This document shows positions 62,494 to 64,000 of a stretch of DNA of 64,000 bases, piece after piece (position 1 is the first letter of the stretch; each line of letters starts with the position of its first letter). The position numbers and the translations under genes are program-made. Below the pieces are notes generated by a model, which saw only the letters and a list, made by a program, of their open reading frames with translations, made no database searches and was not told where the DNA came from. Where the stretch lies: assembly GCA_964423425.1 (NCBI GenBank), contig CAYRES010000005.1, positions 1 to 64,000 of the forward strand. Reading direction: 5' to 3'. This DNA comes from CAYRES01 sp964423425 (GTDB taxonomy: Bacteria > Actinomycetota > Thermoleophilia > RBG-16-64-13).

Positions 62494-63426
62494 TCAGACA
62501 GAGGGCAGATCGTGCTCCTCCACGAACTCCTCGATTGCCCCGAAATACGTGGCCCCATCCACGCTCATGATGTCGTTGTGGCCCGCTTCGATCGACACCA
62601 ACCGCTTGTCCGGAGAGCCCGCATTGCGGTGGTTCTCCTCTGCTTCCGAGAAAGGCACGATGGCATCATGCAGCCCGTGAAGGAGGAGAAGGGGTCCTCC
62701 GTAACCCCTCAGTTTCACCTTGTTCAAGAACACACCGTCTTCACCAAGGGCATTTTCCCGCCGAGGCAGATGCCGCCTCCAACGATAGCGGAAGTTGTTG
62801 GCTGCGCCGGACTCAATGATGAGCCCCCTGAACTCGCCGTCATGATGAGCGGCCAGCTCACACGCGGGAATGCTCCCGATGGAACGCCCCATCACGAACA
62901 CGCTGTCGCGGAATCCCTCCTCCGCAAGCAGGCGCCGCAAGGCCGCAAAGACCGTGCGAGCGTCGCTCAGAGTGTTCACGAAAGTGGGCTCGCCGCTGCT
63001 CTTGCCGTATCCCCGGTAGTCGATGACAAAGAGGTTCATGCCCCGCTCCAGGTAGGCGGGAGCGAACCAGTCGTAGTCGGCCACGGTTTCGCCGTTGCCG
63101 TGGAAGTAGAGGAGGGTGGGTGCCTCGAGGCTCTTGACCCAGAATCCCCAACCCAGACGGACTCCCTGCTCGACCTCGAAGAAACCCGTTCGCCCGTGGA
63201 TCATCTCTGAACCTGAGGCGCCGAAGCGCCCGTAGTCCATGTAGCCGAGGGGAAAGAGTTCGGCGAGAATCCGTGGATCATCGAGAAAGGAGAGATCGGT
63301 GTCCGGCGGGGGAAGCGGCGGGCCCGCAGGGGACGCTGAGGAGGAGCCCGGCGTGCCCTCGCAGCAGCGCGCGTCCGTGGTGCCACCGTTCTCTCTTTCT
63401 CGGTCGAAAGACTGTGAGTGTGTCAT
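62494..63426 (-). CDS. Alpha/beta hydrolase (BEM46-like)
   Basis: This 310-residue hydrolase has LLYFHGNGETVADYD for the oxyanion hole, NLFVIDYRGYGKSSG, the nucleophile elbow VMGRSIGSIPA near 180, the acid in LHGLHDAIVPFSEAE and the His in IEAGHNDIMSV. Ser-Asp-His are all present. It lacks a signal peptide; the first 45 residues are polar and Pro-rich. Family members hydrolyse esters or peptides of largely unknown identity. The ATG at 63426 has AAGGCAGG upstream. It is divergent from the flavodoxin gene. Confidence 0.88.
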   Translation of the reverse strand: MTHSQSFDRERENGGTTDARCCEGTPGSSSASPAGPPLPPPDTDLSFLDDPRILAELFPLGYMDYGRFGASGSEMIHGRTGFFEVEQGVRLGWGFWVKSLEAPTLLYFHGNGETVADYDWFAPAYLERGMNLFVIDYRGYGKSSGEPTFVNTLSDARTVFAALRRLLAEEGFRDSVFVMGRSIGSIPACELAAHHDGEFRGLIIESGAANNFRYRWRRHLPRRENALGEDGVFLNKVKLRGYGGPLLLLHGLHDAIVPFSEAEENHRNAGSPDKRLVSIEAGHNDIMSVDGATYFGAIEEFVEEHDLPSV

Positions 63427-63591
63427 GATGGCCTGCCTTCACGTGACTGGGAAGCTCAAGCATGGGGTCTCTGCGCGCCCACGTCAAGTGCGGACGTTTG
63501 CCTCCCGGCCGAACGGGCACTATTCTCCCCGCTGGCTGACACACGTCTGCTCGTGACCCGGCATTCTGCATGAGGGGAGAGGAGTGCATCC

Positions 63592-64000
63592 ATGACGGCA
63601 AAGGTGCTCGTGACGTACGCAACCCATACCGGCTCGACCGCGGGAGTGGCGGAGAAGGTGGCGGAGACCCTGCGGCAGGAAGGTGCCGAGGCGGAGGTGA
63701 TGCCCACCAAGAGCGTGAAGGATCTCTCTCCCTACGATGCCGTCATCGTGGGCACGGCCATCCGCGCCGGGAGGCCCCACGGCAGGGTGGCCACCTTCCT
63801 CAAGAAGAACTCGACCGCGTTGGCGGAGCTTCCCGTCGCCTACTTCTGTGTCTGTCTCACCATGATCGAAGATTCCGAGCAGCACCGGAGTGAGGCCTCG
63901 GCCTACCTCGATCCTCTGGCCGAGCTGGTGGAACCGGTCGACCGCGGCCTGTTCGGTGGCATCTACGCTCCGGACAAGCTGAGCGCTCCCGTGCGCCTCA
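63592..64000 (+). CDS. Flavodoxin-domain protein, cut by window end
   Basis: The first 136 residues are present. MTAKVLVTYATHTGSTAGVA carries the FMN phosphate loop, then YDAVIVGTAIRAGRPHGRVA and YFCVCLTMIED follow, like the flavodoxin-domain proteins related to protoporphyrinogen oxidase HemG. It is a paralogue of the gene at 8807-9328. GGAGAGGAG lies 7 bases before the ATG. The rest runs beyond 64000. Confidence 0.85.
   Translation, partial: MTAKVLVTYATHTGSTAGVAEKVAETLRQEGAEAEVMPTKSVKDLSPYDAVIVGTAIRAGRPHGRVATFLKKNSTALAELPVAYFCVCLTMIEDSEQHRSEASAYLDPLAELVEPVDRGLFGGIYAPDKLSAPVRL

Overview
The window is a GC-rich, densely coded chromosomal segment. It most resembles a Gram-positive, high-GC lineage, probably a deep-branching actinobacterium. 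The reasons are the codon and base composition, a class E-type sortase with an LPxTG-type substrate, SLH-anchored surface proteins, ThyX, a leaderless-looking MarR gene, and no outer-membrane genes. It is a draft or metagenomic scaffold: it has a 10-N gap at 27197-27206 and a 100-N gap at 49160-49259. I see no rRNA, tRNA, CRISPR array, phage module or insertion sequence.

Layout. 0.1-7.4 kb: a secreted protein, a pirin, an SRPBCC protein, 6-phosphofructokinase, and a large beta-helix/SLH surface protein. 7.4-9.3 kb: a diguanylate cyclase, a zinc-ribbon protein and a flavodoxin. 9.7-13.1 kb: a cell-surface module made of an acidic LPFTG protein, a sortase, and an ECF sigma factor fused to its own zinc-finger anti-sigma, membrane span and outside domain. 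13.1-22.4 kb: RecQ, then two tandem Asp-box (YCF48-like) propeller proteins with SLH anchors; the second is split by one in-frame TGA. 22.5-29.1 kb: ThyX, a MarR-MFS pair, a Na/Pi cotransporter, and small stress or regulatory proteins. 29.5-36.6 kb: a seven-gene sulfur operon on the minus strand (cysK, metY, Rrf2 regulator, cysK, cysteine desulfurase, ThiF-like E1, LarE-like sulfur transferase). 36.7-37.3 kb: a decayed XdhC/CoxI gene. 37.3-43.7 kb: MgtE, a methyltransferase, an Fpg/Nei glycosylase with an apparent CTG start, a HAD hydrolase, a polysaccharide deacetylase, an alpha/beta hydrolase and an FKBP isomerase. 43.8-49.1 kb: a giant hybrid histidine kinase overlapping a receiver-GGDEF cyclase. 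49.1-52.7 kb: a three-subunit proton-translocating transhydrogenase operon led by a small helical protein. 52.9-64 kb: a NarL-type two-component pair, a degenerate ROK kinase fused to a mannose-6-P isomerase-type cupin, nitroreductase and zinc ribbon, DUF4126, ArgF, a KefB-type antiporter, HisF, an alpha/beta hydrolase, and a flavodoxin cut by the window end.

How the genes fit together. The strongest themes are cell-surface construction with two anchoring chemistries (SLH and sortase), sulfur assimilation and transfer, and c-di-GMP/two-component signalling. The most unusual items are the one-piece sigma/anti-sigma fusion with a strong internal ribosome-binding site and in-frame ATG, the ROK-cupin fusion whose kinase catalytic Asp position is Gly, and the sulfur operon joining LarE to a ThiF-like E1. 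The 100-N gap looks spurious: exact 55-bp copies flank it, and removing 155 bases restores an intact pntB.
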